From positions 1 to 52,302 of the forward strand of contig JBIJCF010000021.1 of assembly GCA_044344795.1 (NCBI GenBank): DNA of 52,302 nucleotides, in the 5' to 3' direction. Made by a program: the position numbers and the translations under genes. Source of the stretch: GCA-2737665 sp044344795. GTDB taxonomy: Bacteria; Bacteroidota; Bacteroidia; Palsa-965. The notes beneath the pieces were generated by a model, which saw only the letters and a list, made by a program, of their open reading frames with translations, was not told the DNA's origin and searched no databases. The first letter of the stretch is position 1. Each line of letters begins with the position of its first letter. This document shows, piece by piece, positions 6,566 to 16,503 of this stretch.

Positions 6566-9500
6566 ATGAAAAACAAATACACTGCATTTTTTACACACAT
6601 CGTTGTGTTAATTTCGTCATTGCTGCTATCAGCTAGCATGTCTGGTACACACATTGTTGGAGGTAGCCTCTCATATGTCAGAAATGGTGCATCGAATTAC
6701 ACCTTCACGTTAAAGTTATTCAGGGATTGCACCCCCAATACTGCTGCTTTCCCGGCAACAGTTACAATCCAAGTTCGGGGCTATAACGGCTTGGTATTCA
6801 ACCCAAGTAAAAATTTCGTAATGAATCCGACGGTTACAGTAGCACTGCCTACCAACTTGGATACATGCGCTGTTCCTCCCAACCCACTACCTTGCGTACA
6901 AGAAAGAACATACACAGCAACAGTGAATAATTTGCCTGAAGTTCCCGGAGGCTATCACTGCTATTATCAAGTATGTTGCCGAAATCTAACAACTACAAAT
7001 GTCAATGCTTCTGCAAATAACATTGGTTCATCGGTGTACTGTTACATACCTGGTCCAACTGTGGGGTGGTTCGAGGATTTCACATTGGCCAACAATACTA
7101 CTAATGATAACGGTCCAACATCATGGAGTCGTGCATTAGGATCAACACAACCTGCTTATGCATCGGTGCAAAATAATTTGTTCGAGACAGGTGGTGCCAA
7201 TAATGGTCAAATGACATGGACTTCTCAAACAATTAATATTGCTCCATTTTTCGCTTCAGGAGTGCGTCTACAAGTTGATTTATCCGAAGCAGGAACACTA
7301 GATGCTAACGATTCCATCTTGACGTTTTATCGATTAAATAGTGGGCCTCTTGTTCCATTTACCACTAACGGTGCTATTGCGGATGATTTTGGAACCGCTG
7401 TTGCTTCAACAGGTCCGTTGACTGGATCTACAATCCAGATTGTTATCCGGGTGCGCTTTGACGCAAACTCTCCCACTACTGAAATATATAGGTTCGATAA
7501 TGTACAAGTATACGCTAACACGTCTACCGTCAATTCCAGCCCGTCTTTTAATACATTACCGCCTTTGTTCCTCTGTCAAGGTGAGGCATTCAGCATACCT
7601 CAAAGCGCTATCGACCCGGATGGAGACGTGTTAGTTTATAGTTTATACACCCCATATACTGATGCTGCCCCGACATACAACAACAACACAGCAACTATCG
7701 CACCAGTTGTATGGCTGGGAGGATTTTCAGCTAATAACCCATTGGGAGGTGCTCCGCTAACCATTAATTCTTCTACGGGACAACTATCAGGTGTTCCTCC
7801 ACTTATTGGACAATTTGTTGTAGGTATCAAAGTTCAGGAATTTAGAAATAATGTGCTTCTCAGTGAAGTAACAAGAGATTTTCAATTCAATGTTACCTTT
7901 TGCCCCCCTCCCGCACAGGCATTGATCGCTCCGGGCGATACCTTGAATGCTTGTCAGGGCCTAACTGTAAATTTCCCGAATGGTAGCGATACTGCTGCAA
8001 CTAATTGGTCTTGGAACTTTGGTAACTCGGCTGTAACCAACGATACTTCAAATATTGAATTTCCATCATATACTTATCCAAATCCGGGGAGCTACACAGT
8101 TACATTAATTATTAATAAAGGAACGTCGTGTGCAGATACCAGCACTGCTGTAGTTGATGTCGGTTTCTTAAATGCAGCTTTCTCGTCAAATGCTCCTCAA
8201 TGTGCAGGGACTCCGGTTTCATTTACAAGTACTTCAACAAATTCATCCAACGGACCAATTACCGCTTATTCTTGGAACTTTGGTGATAACGGAACGTCTT
8301 CACTCCAAAACCCGACACATACATATAGTGCTGGAGGTACATACACGGTAACACTTATCACGGGAAGTTCACTAGGGTGTACCGATACCGCTACGGCTGT
8401 TATTACAATAAATGGAGCACCCTCTGCACCTAACCCGACCAGTAACTCTCCGATTTGCGCTGGACAAACACTGAATCTGACCACAAGTCCGGTAGTCAAT
8501 GCAACTTATAGTTGGACCGGACCCAATGGATTTACTTCAACCCTCCAGAACCCATCTATTACCAATGCCACGATTGCCGCTGCTGGAACTTATTCTGTTA
8601 CAGTTACGGTTAACGGGTGTAGCAGCACATCTGGGGTAACTACTGTAGTCATTAATCCATCCCCGGCAGCTCCAACAGTAAGTAGCAACTCTCCGGTCTG
8701 TATTGGTAATACGATTAACCTGACGGCTTCAACAGTTGCAAATGCAACGTACTCATGGACGGGCCCAAGTGGTTTCACTTCAAGTTTACAAAATCCAACT
8801 CGTCCAAATGCTGTAGTTGGGTTTTCCGGAAGCTACTCCCTGACAATAACAGTTAATGGATGCAGCAGTTCCGTCGTGACCACAAATGTTGTTGTCTCCG
8901 CGCAACCCGCCTCAGCAACAGTATCATCGAATAGTCCTGTTTGTGCTGGAAACACTCTTAATCTAAGCGCAAGTACGGTATCCAATGCTACGTATAGTTG
9001 GTCTGGACCAAATGGGTTCACATCGACTTTGCAGAATCCTACGATACCTAACGCAACTGCCGCTGCTGCCGGTACATATTCGTTGGTTATAACAACCGGT
9101 GGTTGTCCGAGCGCTGCCAGCACCGTTACCGTAACAATTCTTCAGGCACCTGCTGCCGCAACCGCATCATCGAATAGTCCAATTTGCGCCGGAAGTACGC
9201 TTAATCTAACCGCAAGCACGGTATCCAACGCTACTTACAGTTGGTCTGGACCAAATGGGTTCACATCGACTTTGCAGAATCCTACAATACCTAACGCAAC
9301 TTCCGCTGCTGCAGGTACATATTCTTTAATTATTACCGTTAATGGATGTAATAGTGTAGCCAGCACCACAGTTGTGACCATAAATCCAGCTCCTGTCGCT
9401 CCAACGGTTTCATCTAATAGTCCAGTTTGTACGGGCGGAACCGTTAATTTAACATCAAGCACTGTAGCCAATGCGACCTACAATTGGAGTGGGCCTAATG

Positions 9501-12500
9501 GATTCTCATCTACATTGCAAAACCCAACAATTGCAAATGCTACGGTAGCAAATTCCGGAACTTATTCATTAACAGTAACTGTAAATGGATGCCCAAGCGC
9601 CGTTACTACTGTTTCTGTGACGGTATCATCGCCCCCCGGAACTCCTACACCTAGTTCAAATAGTCCTGTTTGCATCGGCTCAACCCTCAATTTAAGTACA
9701 TCAACATTAGCCAATGCTACTTACAATTGGTCTGGTCCGAACGGTTTCACATCAACTGTTCAAAATCCAACCATTCCTACTGTTACAAGTGCAGCAGCCG
9801 GTACTTACTCATTAACGGTGAATGTTGCTGGCTGTCCGAGTGGATCAGGCACAACAACGGTTGTAATTCTTCCTGCTCCGACTGCCCCGACTGCTTCTTC
9901 CAATAGTCCTATTTGCGCAGGAAATACTATTAACCTTAATGCTAGCACAACAGCAAACGCTACGTACAGTTGGAGTGGGCCAAATGGATTTACCTCTACT
10001 TCTCAAAATCCTTCGATAACAAATGCAACAACTTCAAATTCCGGAACATACTCTGTTACTATTACCGTTAACGGGTGTCCAAGTGCAGCAGCAACAACGA
10101 CGGTAATTGTAAATCCAACACCTGCCGCTCCTACGACTTCATCCAATAGTCCGGTTTGTACAGGATCAAGCATTACCCTTACCTCAAATACAATTGCAAA
10201 TGCAACATATAGTTGGAGCGGTCCCAACGGTTTTACATCAACAACACAAAATCCAACTATAACAAACGCAACAACTGCAAACTCCGGCACATACACTTTG
10301 GTTGTAACGGTTAACGGATGCCCAAGTGCCCCCGGTACAGTTAATGTTATAGTTTCTGCACCTCCAGGAACGCCTACTGCATCTTCCAATAGCCCTATTT
10401 GCGCTGGATCAACTCTAAATTTAAGCACAGCAACTTTAGCCAATGCAACTTACAACTGGAGTGGGCCAAATGGATTTACATCTACTTTACAAAATCCTTC
10501 GATTCCTAATGTCACGGCGGCAGCTGCAGGTACCTATTCTTTAACCGTTAACGTTGCGGGATGTCCAAGTGGCTCAGGAACAACAACAGTGGTTATTCTT
10601 CCGACTCCTGCTGCACCTACTGTTTCATCCAATAGTCCTGTCTGTGTGGGTAATACCATTAACCTCACGTCGAATACTATTGCGAACGCAACATATGCTT
10701 GGAGTGGTCCTAATGGATTTACCTCTTCTGCTCAAAATCCGACAATTACAAATGCAACCGTGGCTAATTCAGGTTCATATAGCTTAACGGTTACAGTAAA
10801 CGGATGCACCAGTAATGCAACTTCTACCGCTGTGACTGTTAATCCTATCCCATCAGCACCAACAGTAAGTTCGAATAGTCCGGTTTGCACGGGTAGTACG
10901 TTAAATTTAATCAGTGCAACTGTTCCCGGTGCAACTTATAACTGGAGTGGCCCTAATGGATTTACCTCAACTGTTCAAAATCCATCAATACCTAACGTTA
11001 CTATTGCAGCTAGTGGAACATATACATTGAGTGTAACTGTTAATGGATGTACAAGTCCTACTAGCACGGTTACCATTGTTATTAATCCTTCACCGTCTGC
11101 CCCAATAATTTCATCAAACAGTCCAATTTGCGCAGGAAGCACTATTAATCTAACAGCAAACAGCGTTGCGAACGCTACTTATAATTGGAGTGGGCCAAAT
11201 GGATTTACATCGACTTCGCAAAATCCAACTATCCCAAATGCAACATCTGCTAATGCCGGTAGTTATTCTTTAACTGTTACTGTCAACGGATGTGCAAGTA
11301 TCGCAAGTTCAACCACAGTTATAGTAAATCCGACACCGGCTGCACCAGTTATCTCGTCCAATAGTCCTGTTTGTGTTGGTAATACTATCACACTTACTGC
11401 AAATAGTGTAGCAAATTCGACATACAATTGGTCCGGACCCAATGGATTCACTTCAATTGTTCAAAATCCAACAATTACAAATGCAACGTCAGCCAATTCA
11501 GGAACGTATTCATTGACAATTACAACGAATGGCTGTACAAGCGTAATCAGTAATACTGTTGTTACTGTAAATCCTATTCCTGCTGCACCAATAGTTAGTT
11601 CGAATAGTCCGGTTTGCGCCGGATCTACATTAAATTTGGTATCTAACACGATAGCAAATGCAACATATTCTTGGAGCGGACCAAACGGATTCACCTCTAC
11701 CCTACAGAGTCCTTCCATTCCAAATACAACGATTGCAGCAAGCGGTACGTATAGTCTAACCGCCACAGTTTCTGGATGCACCAGCACCGTTAGTACGGTT
11801 ACCGTTGTCGTTAATCCAACACCGGCAGCCCCTTCCATTTCATCAAATAGTCCTCTATGTGCAGGTAGCACGATCAATTTAACAGCCAATACAGTAGCCA
11901 ATGCAACATATAACTGGAGTGGACCAAATGGATTTACATCTTCATTGCAAAATCCATCGATAACTAACGCGACAACTTCAAATTCTGGAACCTATTCGCT
12001 ATCGATTACTGTTAACGGATGTACGAGTTCACCAAGTACGATTGTAGTTGTTGTCAATCCTATTCCAGCTGCTCCAAGTGCAACATCCAACAGTCCTGTT
12101 TGCTCAGGTAACACGCTGGTTCTATCTGCAGGAACAATAGCCAATGCCCAATATACGTGGAGTGGACCAAACGGATTTACCGCTACTACCCAAAATCCTG
12201 CAATACCAAATGTTAGTATTTCGGCAAGTGGAACATACTCTGTTAGTGTATCTGTTTTAGGTTGTAACAGCCCTATTAATACAGTTACAGTAATAATCAA
12301 TCCTACTCCGGCCGCTCCTACTGCAACATCTAATAGCCCGGTATGTGCGGGCGATACTATCTTATTGTCAGCGTCATCTGTAGCAGGTGGAACTTATAAC
12401 TGGACTGGGCCTCTATCATTCTCCTCATCACAGCAAAATGCAACAATACCTAACGCGAATGTTTTAATGAGTGGCTCGTATAGTGTAACTGTCACTGTAA

Positions 12501-15376
12501 ATGGATGTACTAGCTCTCCAACGATAGTAAACGTCAACGTTCTAGCTCAGCCTATATCTCCTGTGCCATCCAGTAATTCACCTGTTTGTGAAGGTGCTGT
12601 GCTAAATCTAACTTCACCTACGGTCGTTGGGGCATCATACTCGTGGACCGGGCCTAATGGATTTACTTCTTCGGTGCAAAACCCGAGTATCACCAATGTT
12701 CAGCTCGCTGCTGCGGGTACCTATTCATTAACCATTACTGTCAATGGTTGTCTTGGAACAACTTCTACAACTACTGTTTCAGTTACAGCGCTTCCGGCAA
12801 CTCCGCAAGTATTGAGTAACAGTCCTGTTTGTGACGGTAGCAGCATTATATTGTCTACTACTTCCGTTGTGAACGCTACTTATAGTTGGAGTGGGCCAAA
12901 CGGATTTACTTCAACTTTGCAAAATCCCGTAATTACAGGTGCTTCGTTCATTAATGCAGGAACATATTCGTTAACAATAACGGTTGCCGGATGTAACAGT
13001 GCGATTGCTACTGTTAACGTTGTAATCAATCCAACACCGGCTCCACCGGTAGCTCTAACAAACGCTCCAATATGTGAGGGATCAAATCTCTATTTGTATT
13101 CCACTAGTGTACCCAACGCAACTTATTCTTGGTCAGGACCAAATGGTTACACATCCTTATTCCAAAATGATATTATATTCAACGCCACTGCTGCTGCCTC
13201 GGGTACCTATAGTGTAACCTCAACTGCAAACGGCTGCACAAGTGTAGCTGGAACCGTAATAGTTGTAGTTGATCCTTTGCCAATAGCAAGTGCAGGAGTT
13301 GATACTTTTATTTGTGCATCCTCAACTATTTCATTAAACGGTACTTCTAATGCCAGTCAGATCATTTGGTCGAGCAGTGGAAGTGGATCTTTTTCGCCGA
13401 GCAGCACACAACTAAGTACGACCTATTTACCATCTGCGTCTGATACCTCATTTGGTTCTGTCTCGCTTTATTTGTCAACTGTAAGTAGTGGCGTATGTCC
13501 GGATGTAACGGATACAGTAACATTTACTTTTGTTCCTGCTCCATTAATAAGTATTGGTGCAGATATTTCAATTTGTGCGCAAGAAGATTCGGTTTCTCTA
13601 AATGCTACATTCTCCGGATCATCTAACGTACAGTGGTACTCTACAGGAACAGGCACATTCATGCCTTCTAATCTAGGTGCAAACGTTTATTATGTGCCGT
13701 CCTCATCAGACACCGCTGCCGGACAAATCTTGATCTACAGCGAAACTACTGCGAACACTTACTGCTCTTCAGTGGTTGATACACTTGTATTGATCTTCAA
13801 TGATGCTCCGCTAGTTAACGCAGGGCCAGACTTATTTGTTTGTGACAATACGGCCTCTGTGCAATTGTCCGGCTCTGTTTCAGGCGGATCAACGACAGGT
13901 GTATGGAGTACATCTGGTTTGGGAGTTTTTATACCTTCAAATACAGACCTTAATGCAACATACATCTTCAACCCTGCCGATACAGCGCAAGGATTTGTAT
14001 GGTTTATACTGACTTCCACAAATAATGGACAATGTAATGCGTCAGTAGACTCCATACTTGTATCCTTCACAGAGGCAGTTCTAGTGCAAACAGGAATAGA
14101 TACTGCACTTTGCATTGGTTCAGCAAACATCCCTCTGGGTGGAATATTTATTACCAATTCCGGGGCGGTACAATGGTCGACTTCCGGAAATGGAACGTTC
14201 TCGCCATCCGATACCGTAATAAATGCAACATATACTCCGGGACCACAAGATATAATAAATGGTAGCGTTACAATTACTCTAACCGCAACCACATCTTGCG
14301 TGCCGTCAAGCGATAGCATCGTAATTACATTGCAATCCAATCCGGATATCTTAGCATCTGCACCTAATTTCATTTGTGACGGCGATTCAATACTGTTAAA
14401 TGCTTCACTCTCTATACAAACTAATGTAAGTTGGTCTGCTTTAGGTAATGGAGTATTCATTCCATCAGATACGGTAACAAATCCTGTTTATATTCCTAGC
14501 AGTGCAGATATTGCTAATGGATTTATTACATTCATTGTAAACGCGGCTTCCACCGGACTTTGTTCCGGTGACGCTGATACCGTGACTGTTCAGATAAACT
14601 CCAGACCAAATATTGCGTTATCGCAAATTGGAAACTGTGCCGCAGATTCAATACAGTTCTTTGAAAGCTCACAGGATTCATCTATTGTGAGCTGGCAATG
14701 GGTAATAGGCTCGGACACGAGTTATGTGCAAAATCCTGTTATTATGTTCAGTAGCGGAGGTAATCAGATAATAAGCTTAACGGTTACCGACTCAATCGGA
14801 TGTTCGTCGAGCCTGAATGACAGTTTATTTGTAAACTTCGCCCCGATCATCAATTTTAGCTGGGAGTCGAACTGTGAATTAACCGTTAGCTTCGAAGACT
14901 CTTCATTCGTTCCGACCACCGGAAATATTACCTCATTGCTATGGGATTTTGGTGATGGAAATCAGGCATCAAGTAGTTCCCCTGTCAACACCTATATAAA
15001 TGAAGGATGGTATATAGTAAACCTCACGGTTACATCTGATTCCGGGTGTATCAGTACCGTTTCTGATTCCATTTTTGCAGATGAGTGCTTAGAGGACTCT
15101 GTTTTAAATCCTGTTCTTCCAACTGCTTTTACACCAAATGGCGATGGAGTGAATGATGTGCTGTTTGTGCGAGGCGGACCTTTTGCAGAATTGTATTTTG
15201 CGGTATACAATGAGTGGGGTAATCTGATATTTTCATCAAACGACGCATCAGTTGGTTGGGACGGAACATTCAAAGGAACATTGCAAGCTTCCGGAACTTA
15301 TGTGTGGATAATTAAAGGGGCTACAATAGATGGTGTGAATTTTAATCAGACTGGCGTCGTAAATTTAATTAAGTAA
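6566..15376 (+). CDS. giant T9SS type B surface protein with Ig-like and PKD repeats
   Basis: 2,936 residues. Signal peptide at about 1-25; N-terminal domain typical of Bacteroidota gliding/adhesin proteins (GTHIVGGSLSYV, LKLFRDC, CCRN), interrupted at about residues 168-318 by an inserted beta-rich domain (WFEDFTLANN to FDNVQVYAN); two PKD domains at about 451-615 (WSWNFGNS, YSWNFGDNGTS); twenty Ig-like repeats of about 81 residues at 617-2237 (SNSPVCxG ... WSGPNGFTST ... GTYSLTVTVNGC, one Cys pair each); five further repeats of about 89 residues to about 2680; two more PKD-like domains; and a C-terminal type B sorting domain (LPTAFTPNGDGVNDV, YNEWGNLIF, WDGTF). It should be exported by Sec and T9SS and sit on the surface or be released, probably as an adhesin. 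Four bases separate it from its PorP/SprF partner. Ligand unknown. Confidence 0.9.
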   Translation: MKNKYTAFFTHIVVLISSLLLSASMSGTHIVGGSLSYVRNGASNYTFTLKLFRDCTPNTAAFPATVTIQVRGYNGLVFNPSKNFVMNPTVTVALPTNLDTCAVPPNPLPCVQERTYTATVNNLPEVPGGYHCYYQVCCRNLTTTNVNASANNIGSSVYCYIPGPTVGWFEDFTLANNTTNDNGPTSWSRALGSTQPAYASVQNNLFETGGANNGQMTWTSQTINIAPFFASGVRLQVDLSEAGTLDANDSILTFYRLNSGPLVPFTTNGAIADDFGTAVASTGPLTGSTIQIVIRVRFDANSPTTEIYRFDNVQVYANTSTVNSSPSFNTLPPLFLCQGEAFSIPQSAIDPDGDVLVYSLYTPYTDAAPTYNNNTATIAPVVWLGGFSANNPLGGAPLTINSSTGQLSGVPPLIGQFVVGIKVQEFRNNVLLSEVTRDFQFNVTFCPPPAQALIAPGDTLNACQGLTVNFPNGSDTAATNWSWNFGNSAVTNDTSNIEFPSYTYPNPGSYTVTLIINKGTSCADTSTAVVDVGFLNAAFSSNAPQCAGTPVSFTSTSTNSSNGPITAYSWNFGDNGTSSLQNPTHTYSAGGTYTVTLITGSSLGCTDTATAVITINGAPSAPNPTSNSPICAGQTLNLTTSPVVNATYSWTGPNGFTSTLQNPSITNATIAAAGTYSVTVTVNGCSSTSGVTTVVINPSPAAPTVSSNSPVCIGNTINLTASTVANATYSWTGPSGFTSSLQNPTRPNAVVGFSGSYSLTITVNGCSSSVVTTNVVVSAQPASATVSSNSPVCAGNTLNLSASTVSNATYSWSGPNGFTSTLQNPTIPNATAAAAGTYSLVITTGGCPSAASTVTVTILQAPAAATASSNSPICAGSTLNLTASTVSNATYSWSGPNGFTSTLQNPTIPNATSAAAGTYSLIITVNGCNSVASTTVVTINPAPVAPTVSSNSPVCTGGTVNLTSSTVANATYNWSGPNGFSSTLQNPTIANATVANSGTYSLTVTVNGCPSAVTTVSVTVSSPPGTPTPSSNSPVCIGSTLNLSTSTLANATYNWSGPNGFTSTVQNPTIPTVTSAAAGTYSLTVNVAGCPSGSGTTTVVILPAPTAPTASSNSPICAGNTINLNASTTANATYSWSGPNGFTSTSQNPSITNATTSNSGTYSVTITVNGCPSAAATTTVIVNPTPAAPTTSSNSPVCTGSSITLTSNTIANATYSWSGPNGFTSTTQNPTITNATTANSGTYTLVVTVNGCPSAPGTVNVIVSAPPGTPTASSNSPICAGSTLNLSTATLANATYNWSGPNGFTSTLQNPSIPNVTAAAAGTYSLTVNVAGCPSGSGTTTVVILPTPAAPTVSSNSPVCVGNTINLTSNTIANATYAWSGPNGFTSSAQNPTITNATVANSGSYSLTVTVNGCTSNATSTAVTVNPIPSAPTVSSNSPVCTGSTLNLISATVPGATYNWSGPNGFTSTVQNPSIPNVTIAASGTYTLSVTVNGCTSPTSTVTIVINPSPSAPIISSNSPICAGSTINLTANSVANATYNWSGPNGFTSTSQNPTIPNATSANAGSYSLTVTVNGCASIASSTTVIVNPTPAAPVISSNSPVCVGNTITLTANSVANSTYNWSGPNGFTSIVQNPTITNATSANSGTYSLTITTNGCTSVISNTVVTVNPIPAAPIVSSNSPVCAGSTLNLVSNTIANATYSWSGPNGFTSTLQSPSIPNTTIAASGTYSLTATVSGCTSTVSTVTVVVNPTPAAPSISSNSPLCAGSTINLTANTVANATYNWSGPNGFTSSLQNPSITNATTSNSGTYSLSITVNGCTSSPSTIVVVVNPIPAAPSATSNSPVCSGNTLVLSAGTIANAQYTWSGPNGFTATTQNPAIPNVSISASGTYSVSVSVLGCNSPINTVTVIINPTPAAPTATSNSPVCAGDTILLSASSVAGGTYNWTGPLSFSSSQQNATIPNANVLMSGSYSVTVTVNGCTSSPTIVNVNVLAQPISPVPSSNSPVCEGAVLNLTSPTVVGASYSWTGPNGFTSSVQNPSITNVQLAAAGTYSLTITVNGCLGTTSTTTVSVTALPATPQVLSNSPVCDGSSIILSTTSVVNATYSWSGPNGFTSTLQNPVITGASFINAGTYSLTITVAGCNSAIATVNVVINPTPAPPVALTNAPICEGSNLYLYSTSVPNATYSWSGPNGYTSLFQNDIIFNATAAASGTYSVTSTANGCTSVAGTVIVVVDPLPIASAGVDTFICASSTISLNGTSNASQIIWSSSGSGSFSPSSTQLSTTYLPSASDTSFGSVSLYLSTVSSGVCPDVTDTVTFTFVPAPLISIGADISICAQEDSVSLNATFSGSSNVQWYSTGTGTFMPSNLGANVYYVPSSSDTAAGQILIYSETTANTYCSSVVDTLVLIFNDAPLVNAGPDLFVCDNTASVQLSGSVSGGSTTGVWSTSGLGVFIPSNTDLNATYIFNPADTAQGFVWFILTSTNNGQCNASVDSILVSFTEAVLVQTGIDTALCIGSANIPLGGIFITNSGAVQWSTSGNGTFSPSDTVINATYTPGPQDIINGSVTITLTATTSCVPSSDSIVITLQSNPDILASAPNFICDGDSILLNASLSIQTNVSWSALGNGVFIPSDTVTNPVYIPSSADIANGFITFIVNAASTGLCSGDADTVTVQINSRPNIALSQIGNCAADSIQFFESSQDSSIVSWQWVIGSDTSYVQNPVIMFSSGGNQIISLTVTDSIGCSSSLNDSLFVNFAPIINFSWESNCELTVSFEDSSFVPTTGNITSLLWDFGDGNQASSSSPVNTYINEGWYIVNLTVTSDSGCISTVSDSIFADECLEDSVLNPVLPTAFTPNGDGVNDVLFVRGGPFAELYFAVYNEWGNLIFSSNDASVGWDGTFKGTLQASGTYVWIIKGATIDGVNFNQTGVVNLIK
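8415..13275 (+). repeat. 20 tandem ~243-bp coding repeats (Ig-like domains)
   Basis: Twenty in-frame copies of an Ig-like domain, each beginning near a SNSPVC/SNSPIC motif. Neighbouring copies 3 and 4 share a 47-base identical run at an offset of 243 bases (8996-9042 and 9239-9285). Copies 5-16 show a superimposed three-domain periodicity (about 729 bp). Long identical stretches make this region prone to recombination and to misassembly from short reads. Confidence 0.9.
13276..14600 (+). repeat. five tandem ~265-bp coding repeats, second type
   Basis: Five copies with the pattern AGxDxxIC ... L ... WSTSGxGxFxPS ... YxPSxxDxxxG ... DxVxxxF. They are distinct from the preceding Ig-like units and occur between them and the C-terminal PKD domains of the giant protein. 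Confidence 0.75.
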
Positions 15377-15380
15377 TAAA

Positions 15381-16382
15381 ATGAGAAAGTTTATCTTAAC
15401 GATTGCTGCTATAGTTACCAGCGCAACCGGAGTTCTAGCTCAAGACTTCCACTTGTCATCTTACGATGGCGCTGACTTATACTACAATCCTGCGTCAACA
15501 GGTATGTTTAAAGGTCGCGAATCAGGTTACAGAGTGTTTTCTGCGTATCGTACACAGTGGATGCCAATTGGACTGAAGCCATTTACGACTTTCTTTGTAA
15601 GCTACGATGCACCTGGTAAAGCATTTAGTGAGAAGTGGGGCTTCGGTGGCTATTTTCTCAGTAACTCTTCTGCCCAAGGTCAGTTTAAAACATACCAATC
15701 AGCATTTTCTAGTGCATACAACATTATTTCAGGATCCGATAAGCACTATTTAACCGCAGGATTACAATTAGGAATTTTATACCGTACTTTAGGAGTAGAA
15801 GATTTTACCTACGATCTGCAGTACAATAATTCCACTGGTAACTTTGATCAATCTCTTTCCTCTCAAGAATCTAACCCAATTGTTTCAATTACTAAGTTTG
15901 ATGCTGCTCTAGGAGTCTCGTATCGGTACTTTCAAGAAAACTCCAAATGGAAACCGTATGGCAGTTTTTCTGCTTACCATATCACCAAACCGAACGAATC
16001 TTTCACAGGAAATAAGTTGCGAATTCCTATTAGATTTAATTTAATAGGAGGGACAGATATCGACATTTCAGATAAGTTCACACTTTCACCTCGCATGTTA
16101 TATGCCAATCAGGCTAAAGCATATGAATTTAACATTGGAATCTTGTCGTATTATAAGGTTAATAGTAGTTCTATTCATGCAATGATTGGCGCTGATTATC
16201 GATATAAAGATGCGATTGTTGCACATGTTGGAATCAAACAAAAAAACAACATTTTCAGATTTAGCTATGACGTAAATATTTCCGGATTAAATTCCTACAC
16301 TTCTGGAAGAGGGGCTTGGGAGTTCTCGGTAATAATACGTGGATCAAAAGGTAATCCTGTAGTTCAACCTATTCTTGAATAA
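15381..16382 (+). CDS. PorP/SprF family type IX secretion outer-membrane protein
   Basis: 333 residues with a signal peptide cleaved after about residue 20 (MRKFILTIAAIVTSATGVLA). Family hallmarks: near the N-terminus YYNPASTG ('NPA' motif), then YRTQWMPIG, followed by alternating beta-strand sequence to a C-terminal strand, consistent with an outer-membrane barrel. In Flavobacterium johnsoniae SprF is needed for secretion and surface attachment of the adhesin SprB, and PorP/SprF homologues commonly follow type B substrates. Starting four bases after the giant gene, it is almost certainly co-transcribed with and dedicated to that protein (inference). Confidence 0.88.
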   Translation: MRKFILTIAAIVTSATGVLAQDFHLSSYDGADLYYNPASTGMFKGRESGYRVFSAYRTQWMPIGLKPFTTFFVSYDAPGKAFSEKWGFGGYFLSNSSAQGQFKTYQSAFSSAYNIISGSDKHYLTAGLQLGILYRTLGVEDFTYDLQYNNSTGNFDQSLSSQESNPIVSITKFDAALGVSYRYFQENSKWKPYGSFSAYHITKPNESFTGNKLRIPIRFNLIGGTDIDISDKFTLSPRMLYANQAKAYEFNIGILSYYKVNSSSIHAMIGADYRYKDAIVAHVGIKQKNNIFRFSYDVNISGLNSYTSGRGAWEFSVIIRGSKGNPVVQPILE

Positions 16383-16448
16383 ATTGAACTACAGCATCCC
16401 GAATTAGTATTCAGTAGTTAAAACGTATACTTATCTTTATTTCATAGT

Positions 16449-16500
16449 TTCATCCATAATTACAATTAGTAACAAATAGATTACTAAAATTACGGATGAA
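16449..16500. terminator. bidirectional hairpin between convergent genes
   Basis: TTCATCC-A-TAATT...TTAGTAAC and GTTACTAA-like AATTA-C-GGATGAA form a long imperfect inverted repeat between the PorP/SprF stop and the stop of the minus-strand YCF48-like gene. No strong U-tract. Confidence 0.4.
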
Positions 16501-16503
16501 TTA

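Noticed and set aside
7327..15273. Many open frames antisense or out of frame within the giant repeat gene
   Set aside because: They recur with the same repeat period and have no initiation context; they are shadows of a low-complexity coding sequence.
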